Below, piece after piece: positions 1-11,787 of a stretch of DNA of 64,000 bases. How positions within the stretch are numbered: position 1 is the first letter of the stretch; each line of letters begins with the position of its first letter. Position numbers and translations under genes: made by a program. Source of the DNA: Culex pipiens pallens (taxonomy: Eukaryota; Arthropoda; Insecta; Diptera; Culicidae); the NCBI RefSeq assembly GCF_016801865.2, contig NC_068938.1:84760272-84824271 (forward strand). Direction: 5' to 3'. The notes beneath the pieces were generated by a model. The model saw only the letters and a program-made list of their open reading frames with translations, had not been told where the DNA came from and did no database searches.

Positions 1-660
1 ATAAATAGCTCAATAAGAAGTGGGCATGCAAGTTTCTATCAAAAGTTTTGCAAAATAGTTGTTTAAATAGTGAAAATCAGCAAATTGGATGGAGTTAGAA
101 GCAAGTGCTTAACCTGCCAAACATACGAGAATTTCCCCTAATTATGGGCATTTTCAGTAAACAAATTCGATATAATATGTCAAAATATTTGATTCCTGTT
201 TCAACTTGACATTAAATTGCAATATTAATCGAAATTTGTATAAAAAATAACTAGTTTTTTGATTTTTTTTGGATTTTTTTAAAACTTTTTATCAATATTA
301 ACTAAATTGAATAAGTTTTTGGATGCTCAAATAAACATATTTTTTGATTTTTTTCTTAAACCTGAGATTAATTTAACACGAAAAATGCAATGTGCAAAAA
401 TACCATAGCTTCATTTTTGTAAATATTTCGAGAGGTGTTCATTTTTTTTACATTTTCAATCATTTTTAATGTTATTGTAATTAAACTTTTCCATAAAAAA
501 TGCTTAAATATGTTTATGAGCTTTTAATGGTATAATTTTTGGCATAAGTTACTGAACAAAACGTACTTCTAGGTTTTTGCTCAAAAGTATATTTTTGAAT
601 CAGGATTTCTGATTATAGTTTAATCATTCTTGAAAATGTTATTTTTAAAAATTTATTGGA
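1..660. other. AT-rich non-coding DNA
   Basis: Very AT-rich sequence with many A and T runs and no sustained open frame on either strand. I see no repeat boundary, target duplication or RNA gene in it. It is probably intergenic or intronic. Confidence 0.6.
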
Positions 661-1310
661 AAAATCTTAATCCTTCGTTACACACACTCACCGCGGCTTT
701 CGCCATCAGCACAAATCAACGAACGGAAAGTCTATCGGCAGGAAAAGTGTGGCGGTTGGGCGTAGAAGGCTGAAGATTATCCGATATTCGTCGGAGTCGG
801 CATCATGTTCAGATGCAATTGCTCGTTCATGCTGGGAAAATGGGTCTCCGACAATAATATGCAGAGAAAATTGGCGCGAGGAAAAGCGAAGGGGCAGGGT
901 GTACGATATCTTCTGCTCGAGCCACTTGAGACGCCACCCTGCGTCGTCGAAAGATTGGGGTCCGGCAAGAAGCTCATCAGATATTGGGATTCTGGGGGAC
1001 CCGGTTTGGTCGGAGCACGATAAGATATTTGAGTGAATGAATCAGAATGGGAGCAAACACAAATCGTGTTTTCAAATGGGGATGAAGACGGGAACAGGGC
1101 CAAAGATACCGGAATTATGTTGCTGGTTTTCCAGGTTGTGAGCATCGTCGAAGGCTTCAGAGATCTGCTGGCCGGAGCTTTGAGATGAAAATCTAAACAA
1201 TCATACGTCTGCCGATTTTCTAGGTTAACACAACGAACTATGGTCTGCTTTGCGACGACGACGTTCTTTAGGACTAATGCAGGTGAAAAAATCCATGGGA
1301 AATGACGAAA
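661..1310. other. GC-richer unique-looking DNA, no gene recognised
   Basis: Base composition rises from about 675 onward. Short overlapping open frames of up to 122 codons exist on both strands, but none has a recognisable domain and they contradict one another. Exons of an unknown gene cannot be excluded, but nothing supports them. Confidence 0.45.
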
Positions 1311-1320
1311 TCTTGAAGAT

Positions 1321-1415
1321 GGCTATGACTTGACTATGACTTGACTATGACTTGACTATGACTTGACTATGACTTGACTATGACTTGACAATAACTTGAC
1401 TATGATTAGGTTAAC
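1321..1415. repeat. 11-bp minisatellite (TTGACTATGAC)n
   Basis: About eight head-to-tail copies of the 11-mer TTGACTATGAC. The last copies degrade (GACAATAACTTGAC). The period is not a multiple of three and the array lies in no reading frame. It is a simple local tandem duplication. Confidence 0.92.
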
Positions 1416-2659
1416 TTAAATTTCAATCAAACTTTTACGCAAATTCCCATGGAATCACAGGTGAGGAAATGGCCATGGTTCCTTGACGTGCACTCGTTTT
1501 TGCTCCCTCGGACTGCTTCCCAAGGATGACCGACCAGGTGTGTGTCTGTGTGGTGTTAGTGCATGTGATGTTGATTCAAAAGTTTTTGCAGACCAATCCT
1601 GGTCTGATCGCAAAAAGGACATCCTCGTGCGGTGTGAGGGGGGAACCGGGACATAGACATATACAATGATTCTCTTGAATTGTTTCAAATTGCTAAATCC
1701 ATTGTGATGCATTTTGTTTCTGATTTTATGTTTAATTCAGTTTCGATTAGCATTTGTTCTTTACCTTTGTTATTAGTGCCAGGGAGATGTGATAGATGAG
1801 ACGTGCTTGCTGGTGCTTTTAGAATTGGTTTTAAGGAAAGAGGATTTAAGCTGGGGGAAAAGGGGACAGAAGGAAAACGTGTTTCTTGCAGATGAAAGCA
1901 GATCATGTGCTGGAAGTGGATTCGTTTGTTGTACCTACTACACAAGCTCTAAATGCCCAATGAGTTGTGCTCTCGAGAGACTGATGAATCTCTGTAACAT
2001 CCATTTCTCATATGTCTTTGGAATATGTAATCCAGGGAAGGATTGGGAATTAGGATCACTGGTTGTTCTTTGGGCTTGAATGTAAAACTTGGCACTCTTG
2101 ACATCAAGTCGCAACATTATCAGGATAGTTACTGATTCTAAATTTTTAATGAAACTAAATCTTTATAGTTTTTGTTTGTTTGTAAATATTGGTTAAATTT
2201 ATTTCAAAAAATAATACGATTTCTCTTCAAATAAATCTTTGCAATCTGAAATAAACTTCAAAACATTGCGTAAAACGAGTTCAAAACAAACCTCCTTCCA
2301 CTCTCCCCTCTGACAGTGGGAACTGAACTCCAAAGATCTAGGTGATATTCCGTGTACCAGAAGCCATAAAACACCATCAACTGGCAAGCACCAGCTGACG
2401 ACGCCGAATCCCGCCACGAATCGCGAAGTACAAAGTGTGCTGTTGTTATCCTCGTAGTCTGCTAATATCGTCGACAAATCGGCCTCCATTGGCGGCGGTG
2501 AAAGCTGATGGAAAGGGACCAGTCTTGATGTATGGTTTTTGGGAGGCTCTGTGAAGGTGGTGGGGTTGGTGCGATTTTGATGGGGGTGACGATGATTCCC
2601 CTCTAAGCACAGACGGTGCACGATTTGGCGCGGGCTATCATAAATAATTCATACGGAAA
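1416..2659. other. Non-coding DNA, no gene recognised
   Basis: Mixed composition. A 140-codon minus-strand open frame (2199-2621) overlaps a GC-richer stretch. Its translation has no familiar motif, signal peptide or repeat, and I treat it as chance. The stretch ends at the TA target site of the foldback element that starts at 2662. Confidence 0.5.
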
Positions 2660-2829
2660 TACAGTTAAACCTCGCATATGCACCTCATATGGGGGTTTCT
2701 TATGCGAAGCACGCATATGCGAGGTACAGGGCTTATGGGATTTTGTTGGGATGTTCTAGGTCATCCGAAACTTCGTCAAGTTAAGGCCTATGTGTTCAAC
2801 GCCGTAGCAGTATGAGTTGGGCGATTTGA

Positions 2830-4393
2830 CTGTGGTTTTTGACCACAGATCATATCCGGATAGCCTCAGGGAGGTTCAGGGACTAGTCTACCGATATGTG
2901 GTGATGTTCTGGGTCTTCTGTAGAGTCCCGGGAGGTACGACCGATGGGTCTACCGCCGTAACAAGGTAGAGGTCGATGGTTTTTGACCTTAGATCATATC
3001 CAGATAAACTCAGGGAGATTCAGGGACTAGTCTACCGGTATGTGGTCATGTTCTGGGTCTTCTGTAGAGTCCCGGGAGGTACGACCGATGGGTCTACCGC
3101 CGTAACACGGCAGAGGTCGGTAGTTTTAGACCTCAGATCATATCCAGATAGCCTCAGGGAGGTTCAGGGACTAGTCTATCGATATGTGGAAATGTTCTGA
3201 GTCTTCTGTGGAGTCCCGGGAGGTACGTCCGATGGGTCTACCGCTGTAACACGGCAGAGGTCGGTAGTTTTAGACCTCAGATCATATCCAGATAGCCTCA
3301 GGGAGGTTCAGGGACTAGTCTACCGATATGTGGAAATGTTCTGAGTCTTCTGTGGAGTCCCGGGAGGTACGTCCGATGGGTCTACCGCCGTAACACGGCA
3401 GAGGTCGGTAGTTTTAGACCTCAGATCATATCCGGATAGCTTCAGGGAGGTTCAGGGACTAGTCTACCGGTATGTGGTGATGTTCTGGGTCTTCTGTAGA
3501 GTCCCGGGAGGTACGACCGATGGGTCTACCGCCGTAACACGGCAGAGGTCGGTGTTATTTGACCTCAGATCATATCCAGATACCTAGCGTACCTAGCCTC
3601 AAGGAGGTTCAGGGACTAGTCTACCGATATGTGGTGATGTTTTGGGTCTTCTGTAGAGTCCCAGGAGGTACGACCGATGGGTCTACCGCCGTAACAAGGT
3701 AGAGGTCGATGGTTTTTGACCTTAGATCATATCCAGATAAACTCAGGGAGATTCAGGGACTAGTCTACCGATATGTGAAGATGTTCTGGGTCTTCTATAG
3801 AGCCCCGGGAGTTACGACCGACGGGTCTACCGCCGTAACAAAGCAAAGGTCGATGGTTTTTACCTTAGATCATATCCAGATAACCTCGGGGTGGTTCAGG
3901 GACTAGTCTACCGACTTCTGGTAATGTGCTGGGTCTTCTGTAAAGTCCCGAGAGCTACGGTCAATGGGTCTACCGCCGTAACAAGGCAGAGGTCGATGGA
4001 TTTTGACCTCAGATCATATCCGGATAGCCTCAGGAAGGTTCAGGGACTAGTCTACCGATGTGTGATGATGTTTTGGGTCTTCTGTAGAGTCCCGGGAATT
4101 ACGGTCAATGGGTCGACCGCCGTAGCATGGCAGAGGTCAGTGGATTTTGACCTAAGATATATTCAGATAGCCTCAGGGAGATTAAGGGACTAGTCCACCG
4201 ATGTGTGGTGATGTTCTGGGTCTTCTGTAGAGTTCCAGGAGTTACGGTCAATGGGTCTACCACCGAAATAAGGCAGGGGTCACTGGATTTTGATCTTAGA
4301 TCATATCCGGATAGCCTCAGGACGGTTCAGGGACTAGTCTACCGATGTGTTATGATCTTTTGGGTCTTCTGTAGAGTCCCGGTAGTAACGGCC
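2830..4393 (+). repeat. 144-bp tandem array, left arm of foldback 1
   Basis: About eleven units. The landmark GACTAGTCTACCG recurs at 2881, 3025 and so on every 144 bp. One unit is 157 bp long because of a 13-bp insertion near 3583-3600, which shifts the frame there. Unit sequence differs by scattered substitutions. Each intact unit is 48 codons and largely open in one frame (for example 3891-4193). Units contain the segment GTCTACCGCCGTAACA, also found in the arrays at 34546-39292. Confidence 0.93.
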
Positions 4394-5430
4394 CTGAGGC
4401 TATTCGGATATGATCTGAGATCAAAAACCACAGACCTATATCTTGTTACGGCGGTAGACCCATCGGCCGTAACTCCCGGGATCTTACAAAAGACCTATCA
4501 CATCGGTAGACTAGCCCCAGAACCTCCCTGAGGCTATCCGGATATGATCTGAGGTCAAAAACCTCCGACCTCTATCTTGTTACGGTGGTAGACCCAACGG
4601 CCGTAGCTCCCAAAATCTTACAAAACACCCAGAACATCACCACATATCGGTAGACTAGTCCCTTAATCTCCCTGAGGCTATCTGAATATGATCTTAGGTC
4701 AAAATCCACCGACCTCTGCCATGCTACGGCGGTCGACCCATTGACCGTAATTCCCGGGACTCTACAGAAGACCCAGAACATCATCACACATCGGTAGACT
4801 AGTCCCTGAACCTTCCTGAGGCTATCCGGATATGATCTGAGGTCAAAATCCACCGACCTCTGCCTTGTTACGGCGGTAGACCCATCAGGCGTAGTTTTCG
4901 GGACTCCACAGAAGACCCAGCACATTACCAGAAGTCGGTAGACTAGTCCCTGAACCACCCTGAGGTTATCTGGATATGATCTAAGGTCAAAAACCATCGA
5001 CCTCTGCTTTGTTACGGCGGTAGACCCGTCGGTCGTAACTCCCGGGGCTCTATAGAAGACCCAGAACATCTCCACATATCGGTAGACTAGTCCCTGAACC
5101 TCCCTGAGTCTATCTGGATATGATCTAAGGTCAAAAACCATCGACCTCTGCCTTGTTACGGCGGTAGACCCATCGGTCGTACCTCCCGGGACTCTACAGA
5201 AGACCCAGAACATGACCACATACCGGTAGACTAGTCCCTGAACCTCCCTGAGGCTATCTGGATATGATCTGAGGTCAAAAAACACCGACCTCTGCCGTGT
5301 TACGGCGGTAGACCCATCGGTCGTACCTCCCGGGACTCTACAGAAGACCCAGAACATCACCACATATCGGTAGACTAGTCCCTGAACCTCCCTGAGGCTA
5401 TCCGGATATGATCTGTGGTCAAAAACCACA
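4394..5430 (-). repeat. 144-bp tandem array, right arm of foldback 1
   Basis: About seven units of the same 144-bp repeat as the left arm, in inverted orientation. A 299-codon open frame (5471-4572, minus strand) is a direct consequence of a unit length divisible by three without a stop. It has no start or domain context typical of a gene. The switch in orientation is abrupt near 4393, with no unique spacer. Confidence 0.93.
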
Positions 5431-5759
5431 GTCAAATCGCCTAACTCATACTTGTACGGCGTTGAACACATAGGCCTTAACTTGACGAAGTTTCGGATGA
5501 CCTAGAACATCGTAAACCATGTTAATTTGGTGTAGCTGTATAGCTGATTTCATAACGATTCCAAAACAGTATAAATTTGTATAGTTTAGTTGATTTTTTA
5601 TAAAAATGTAGCCCATGTCTCCCATATAGCCAAAATCCCATAAGCCCTGTACCTCGCATATGCAACTCTTGCGACAAAACCGAATCAGGTGGAATGACTC
5701 GTATATGCAATGTTGCATATGCGAGGCGCTCTTATACGAGGTTTAACTGTATGTTAAAC

Positions 5760-7030
5760 TGTTGTACACAATCGGGGATTTTGGGGGTGGCTGGTTAAGG
5801 AGTAGGTTGTATTAGATTAGGAATTGTGAATTGAGAGCTAAAAATAGAAAAAAATAATTTCATGGCAAAAAAAAGTTCAAATAATGATTTGCAATTAAAA
5901 AAAAACAAACAAATAAATAGTTTTGGACAAAGAAACAAACGAGATCAGTTTTTTTTTTCATTTTTGCTTTAGGTCGATGCAAAGTTGTTGTCCCTCGGGT
6001 ATGGCCGGGGTCAAGGGGAGGCCAAAAATTAAAAAAAATATAAAAATTGAAATAACAAGCCAAAGTCTCACCATTTGAATGCAATAAGTGTTTTAAATGC
6101 ATTTTATACTAGTTCAGTTCTTTTGCAATCATTAGTTTTCAAAAAATGTATGATATGACGAAAATAAAAATTGTAGCGAAAAAAAACTTTTTGTGGTACT
6201 AAACATCGATAATTATCCAAAATTCTAAAGATTTTTAAATCAACCCAAACATTCTTAAAAATGATTCTTAACGCAGAGGGATGCGTTTTAAATTGATTTC
6301 AGCTGATTGTACTTGAATTTCCATTGAAATTTTGAAGTTTTTTTTGAAAAAATATTTTTTTGCTCCCTGATGGGCCAACTTTGAAGAGGGGCTGGGGAGG
6401 GGAAGGAGGGGAAGGGTTATAAAAACTTGAAATAAAATTTGTACCAGCCTTATAATCGAGAAATTTTTGCATTGCATGGAGTATGATTTTATTTTTGTCG
6501 GAACACATTCATAATTTTGACATGGAATGGAGATATTTTTCTTTTTCTTGAACATATTGGCGTTGTCCTTGCTTTCAAACTGAATTTTTTTTTAATTTTA
6601 AATGAAAACCTCAAATTTTTAACAAATCCGTGAAATTTCGTAAATACCGTAAAATTCTTATTAATTATATAACTAATTGTCCCTTAAAGCATTTACACAT
6701 TATGTATGATGTTCAATTCATGTTATTATACATGAACATTTTTTTTATTTAAACATTTCAAAGAGAATGTGAAATATCGATATTCAAAACTGCAAAGAAA
6801 ACGCCGAGCAGTTGAGTATTTTTTTAATGAATCTCTGTAAAATTTACTTAAATCAATAAACAAATTGCATTAAATGCAAGGAAAGTATGAACACAAATTC
6901 TGTTCACAAATACAGTTTTTTATTTTTTAAGAATTTTGTAAGCACAGTAAAACATTTTCTAATTTACTGCACTTATTAATATTAAATGTTGAACATGTAT
7001 TATATGATATTTCAGATGATTTTTTTGAAA
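5760..7030. other. AT-rich non-coding DNA with degenerate repeat scraps
   Basis: Mostly A/T runs. A GC-richer patch at about 5970-6030 and another at 6360-6415 look like decayed repeat fragments, but I cannot assign them. No gene is supported. Confidence 0.5.
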
Positions 7031-7032
7031 TA

Positions 7033-9586
7033 CAGTCCAGACTCCATTATCCGAAGGCCTATGCAAAATTTCACTTCGGATAAGAGCAATTCTCTACCAA
7101 AACCGGAATTGGATTTTATTTGTATTTTTTGATTTGGCTCAAACTTTGTGGGGGCCTTCCCTATGACCAAAGAAGCCATTTTGCATCATTAGTTTGTCCA
7201 TATAAATTTCCATACAAATTTGGCAGCTGTTCATACAAAAATGGTACGTATATATTCGAAAATCTGTAACTTTTGAAGGAATTTTTTGATCAATTTGGTG
7301 TCTTCGGCAAAGTTGTAGGTATTGTTAAGGATTGTTTAGAAAAAAATAGGTACACGGAAAAAAAATTTCCCGATTTTTTTATTAACTTTTTTTTCACAAA
7401 AACTCAAATTCCCAAAATACGTATTTTTTGATTTTCGAGATTTTTTGATATGTTTTAGGGGACAAAAATCCGCAACTTTTGAGCTATAGAGAAACATGGT
7501 CAAAAAATCTGCCGCCGAGTTATGATTTTTTGAAAAACTGGTGATTTTTGGAAAAAATCGAAATTTCATACATAAAATTTTTTTGACCTCATTTTTTAAT
7601 GCAAAATTGAATTTGCAATCGAAAAGTATTTTACAGAATTTTTGATAACGGGCTCCGTTTTCAAGATATAGCCACCGAAAGTTTGATTTCAGCGAAATAT
7701 TTGCAATTTTTCGATTTTTAAAAATAGTGACCATGAGTGACTATTTCTACACCCAACCGGCGGTCGCATGATTTTGATGCATGGCAGCATGAAAGTATAT
7801 CAGAATCTGCATGAAAACTGTCCTCATGCATTTTTTGCGATATAGGGGTATGACATTTTTGCCCGTTACCGACAATTATCGACATTACCGACGGCAGATT
7901 GATTGTATTGCAGAAAAAAAAACCTTAACAGAACGAGGATTGAACCATCAACTTCTAGGTTGCTGATCCGACACGCTACCACCGCGCCATAGACGCTTAA
8001 TGAATGGTGAGGGACAGAGCGCGAACATAATGTTCTCTCTAGATTGTTGCTCGGGGACGCGCCAGCATTCTATGTGTTGGTGAGAACTGCAGATCGCTGA
8101 CGTGTTTACACGCGGGCAAAAATGATCTATGGGCTTGCTGCAAAAAATGTAATAAAATATAACATTTTCTGCAGCAAATTCACTGTTGCAGATTTTGAGA
8201 TATATTTTTCGTTTGGGTGTAAAAATATTTTTTTTGAAAAGTTCAGACAATTTGCTATAAAATTGTCTAAGAGACATTGAAGATTGGACCTCTGGTTGTT
8301 GAGATACAGCGGCTTAAAGAAAAAGAAACACGAAAATTGAAGTTTTCTAAGTCTCACCCAAACAGCCCACCATTTTCTAATGACGATATCTCAGCAATTA
8401 ATGGTCCGATTTTCAATGTTAATACATGAAACATTCGTGAAATTTTCCGATCTTTTCAAAAAAAATATTTTGAAAAAAATTAAATCAATACTAGCATTTT
8501 TAATGGGCATAATATTCAAAGTTTGGCCCTTTTAAAATGTTAGTCTTGATTTAATTTTTTTCAAAATATTTTTTTCGAAAAGATTGGAAAATTTCACGAA
8601 TGTTTCATGTATTAACATTGAAAATCGGACCATTAATTGCTGAGATATCGTCATTAGAAAATGGTGGGCTGTTTGGGTGAGACTTAGAAAACTTCAATTT
8701 TCGTGTTTCTTTTTCTTTAAGCCGCTGTATCTCAGCAACCCGATGTCCAATCTTCAATGTCTCTTAGACAATTTTATAGCAAATTTTCTGAACTGTTCAA
8801 AAAAAATATTTTTGGAAATGGTCACTCATGGTCACTATTTTTAAAAATTGAAAAACTGCAAATATTTCGCTGAAATCAAACTTTCGGTGGCTATATCTTG
8901 AAAACGGAGCCCGTTATCAAAAATTCTGTAAAATACTTTTCGATTGCAAATTCAATTTTGCATTAAAAAATGAGGTCAAAAAAATTTTATGTATGAAATT
9001 TCGATTTTTTCCAAAAATCACCAGTTTTTCAAAAAATCATAACTCGGCGGCAGATTTTTTGACCATGTTTCTCTATAGCTCAAAAGTTGCGGATTTTTGT
9101 CCCCTAAAACATATCAAAAAATCTCGAAAATCAAAAAATACGTATTTTGGGAATTTGAGTTTTTGTGAAAAAAAAGTTAATAAAAAAATCGGGAAATTTT
9201 TTTTCCGTGTACCTATTTTTTTCTAAACAATCCTTAACAATACCTACAACTTTGCCGAAGACACCAAATTGATCAAAAAATTCCTTCAAAAGTTACAGAT
9301 TTTCGAATATATACGTACCATTTTTGTATGAACAGCTGCCAAATTTGTATGGAAATTTATATGGACAAACTAATGATGCAAAATGGCTTCTTTGGTCATA
9401 GGGAAGGCCCCCACAAAGTTTGAGCCAAATAAAAAAATACAAAAAATAAAAATGGTCGAAATCGGCCGGTTTTGTAGAGAATTGCTCATAATTGAATCAA
9501 CTATTCAAATTTGACCTTCGGATAATCGAACTTCGGATAATCGAAACTTCGGATAATCGAGACTTCGGTTAATCCAGTCTGGACTG
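7033..9586. mobile_element. Large palindromic TA-flanked transposon, no transposase
   Basis: Terminal CAGTCCAGACT (7033 on) is matched by AGTCTGGACTG (to 9586), and TA flanks both ends (7031-7032, 9587-9588). Two nearly identical arms of about 1.0-1.2 kb meet at about 8510, so the element folds back on itself. For example, the segment around 7336-7734 reappears inverted at about 8820-9226, which is why one short reading frame appears on both strands. The right terminus carries several 17-18-bp direct repeats of a CTTCGGATAATCGA motif (9520-9570). The left arm is interrupted by a separate 470-bp MITE (7750-8219). Tc1/mariner/pogo-like by TA duplication; no enzyme gene is visible. Confidence 0.88.
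7750..8219. mobile_element. 470-bp MITE inside the palindrome, with tRNA-like segment
   Basis: The short inverted ends CACCCAA/TTGGGTG are flanked by TA (7748-7749, 8220-8221). The uninterrupted mirror copy in the right arm (about 8810-8850) has CCAAAAAT where the left arm has CTA[insert]TAAAAAT, which proves an insertion with TA duplication. On the minus strand, 7935-8000 resembles a tRNA: a B-box-like GGTTCAATCCTC (complement of 7935-7948) follows an A-box-like GGCGCGGTGGTAGCG. It is likely a scrap of tRNA-derived SINE, not a working tRNA. Confidence 0.82.
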
Positions 9587-9589
9587 TAC

Positions 9590-10150
9590 TCAAATTTCCG
9601 TTTTCCTTAAAACCATTAGCAAACAAAATTTTATATCTCTTTTTTCACATTTTTTTTAATTTCAAGATTTTAATTAAAATTCAAAAATCGCAGTAAAATA
9701 GGTTGGCTGAATCTTAAATTCTTCTTATGAAAAATTCGCAAAATTTCACGAAATTGAGCTTATTTTTTCACCGTCTTGAATTCATTGTGTCAGGAGGTAA
9801 TATTTTGTTTCTCAAGAACTGCTTACTTTTTCAGTTACTTTCCAGTACACAACTATTCTGGAATATAACAATAATGCGGTAATTTCAGACAGATTTTAGA
9901 GTTTCATGAGATTGCCATGAAATTATAATGTTTTGAAATTGGCATGCCGCGTAATTTAATTGTTTTCGCCGTGAAAAATCACTAGCCTTAGTTATAAGTT
10001 CGCAGCAAAAAATCGTGCCTATCATATGAAAAAGTCGTTTAAAATATGAAAATTACATGTTGGCCGTGTCGTATGTGAGCGATCGAAAAAATTGAAATTT
10101 AAATCAGTTGTTCACAAGTTTTGATAAAAAAAACTATTTAGAGAACTTTT
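9590..10150. other. AT-rich non-coding DNA
   Basis: No open frame, no clear repeat edge and no RNA gene seen between two palindromic elements. Confidence 0.5.
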
Positions 10151-10156
10151 GTAGAA

Positions 10157-11787
10157 GAGCAATTCCAGCTCAAAACAGGATTTTTTCAGGTACTTTTTTC
10201 TCGACTCTCTCCGATTTCAATGAAACTTTGTAGATATGTTATTCTAGGCATATATAAGCCTTTTTTGTGTATATGGAGTCAGTTACACTCGATAATGACA
10301 TTTAAGAAGGGCGTAAGTGTTTTTAATATTTTTGTATTTCGTAATTTAAATATTGCTGTAACTCATAGCCGTTGCATCGTATCAGAAAGTGGTCAAAGGC
10401 AAACTTGTAAGAAATTTGACGGGCTTTCCGAAAAAAAATACACTGAAAGAAAAAAACACGCCAATTTTATGAGATTTTTTGATTTTAAAGTCTAAAAGTC
10501 AAATTTGAAGGTGAGCCCACGATTTTTTTTTCGTTCAAAATTTTTGTGAAAATAGCCTAAGATGTTACAAAAAGACTCACGATAAATGCAGGATGGAGCA
10601 ACTCACCTAAAAAAATACAAAAATCATTTACTGAAACTGTTTTTTAGAAAAGTGCTCTAAACGTCAAAATTTTCAAAAACCGAATACGAGAATCGATTCT
10701 CCAGACAATTTTACATAAGAGTCTCCATATTGACCATTGTCCAAAGTCCAATCCTTGTGAAGTTACAGCGGTTTTAAAAATAAAAATGTTGAAAAAATAG
10801 GTTTTTTTATGGTTTTTGGCAATTTCTATATGACCGACTTGATTTTTCAGTCTCGAAAATATTTTTACCGGAAAGCTCGTCCAATTTCAAAAAAGTTTGT
10901 CTTTGGCCATATTTCAATTGGATGTATGGGCTTACAGATATAAGCTAATTACATTGCTCATAACTGAAAACATAATATTTTTTCAGTGTAGTATAGTAAC
11001 CTGGATAGTAAATTAGCTTATATCTTTATATGGGCTTGAAATGTGGTCAAAGACAAACATATGGGAAATTGGACGAGCTTTCCGGTAAAAATATTTTCGA
11101 GACTGAACAATCAAGTCTGTCATATAGAAATTGCCAAAAACCATCAAAAACCCTATTTTTCAACATTTTTATTTTTAAAACCGCTGTAACTTCACAAGGA
11201 TTGAACTTAGGACAATGGTCAATATAGAGACTTTTATGTAAAATTGTCTGGAGAATCGATTCTCGTATTCGGTTTTTGAAAATTTTGACGTTTAGAGCAC
11301 TTTTCTAAAAAACAGTTTCAGTAAATGATTTTTGTATTTTTTTAGGTGAGTTGCTCCATCCTGCATTTATCGTGAGTCTTTTTGTAACATCTTAGGCTAT
11401 TTTCACAAAAATTTTGAACGAAAAAAAAATCGTGGGCTCACCTTCAAATTTGACTTTTAGACTTTAAAATCAAAAAATCTCATAAAATTGGCGTGTTTTT
11501 TTCTTTCAGTGTATTTTTTTCGGAAAGCCCGTCAAATTTCTTACAAGTTTGCCTTTGACCACTTTCTGATACGATGCAACGGCTATGAGTTACAGCAATA
11601 TTTAAATTACGAAATACAAAAATATTAAAAACACTTACGCCCTTCTTAAATGTCATTATCGAGTGTAACTGACTCCATATACACAAAAAAGGCTTATATA
11701 TGCCTAGAATAACATAACTACAAAGTTTCATTAAAATCGAAGAGGGTCGGGTACAACCGATTACCTATTTGACATGGAATTGCTCAG
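10157..11787. repeat. Long palindrome (about 0.75-kb arms)
   Basis: The left arm (about 10157-10945) and right arm (about 11020-11787) are reverse complements over most of their length. Examples are the segment containing GTTATTCTAGGCATATATAA at 10239 and its complement near 11695. The tips share GAGCAATTCCA (10157) and TGGAATTGCTC (to 11787) but become less similar just inside. No flanking duplication is visible, so the true transposon ends are uncertain. The arm centre contains TTTTTTCAGTGTAG and is AT-rich. The 91- and 83-codon frames on opposite strands are the same sequence read from the two arms. Confidence 0.82.

Larger units (their letters stand above)
2662..5749. mobile_element. Foldback transposon 1 (TA-flanked, 144-bp repeat arms)
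   Basis: The ends are CAGTTAAACCTCG (2662 on) and its complement CGAGGTTTAACTG (to 5749). They are flanked by TA on both sides (2660-2661, 5750-5751), as in Tc1/mariner/pogo-type elements. Just inside the left end, CCTCGCATATGC at 2670 pairs with GCATATGCGAGG at 2713, a subterminal inverted repeat. The interior consists of 144-bp tandem units in one orientation up to about 4393 and in the opposite orientation after it, so the whole element is a giant palindrome. The right arm carries about 150 bp between the terminus and the array (roughly 5485-5635) that the left arm lacks. No transposase is encoded, so any mobility must have been supplied in trans. Confidence 0.88.

Noticed and set aside
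2199..2621. 140-codon minus-strand gene
   Set aside because: No recognisable motif, no splice or promoter context, and composition like the surrounding non-coding DNA.
7336..9226. Gene pair on opposite strands (132 and 77 codons)
   Set aside because: Both are the same sequence in the two arms of a palindrome and have no domain.
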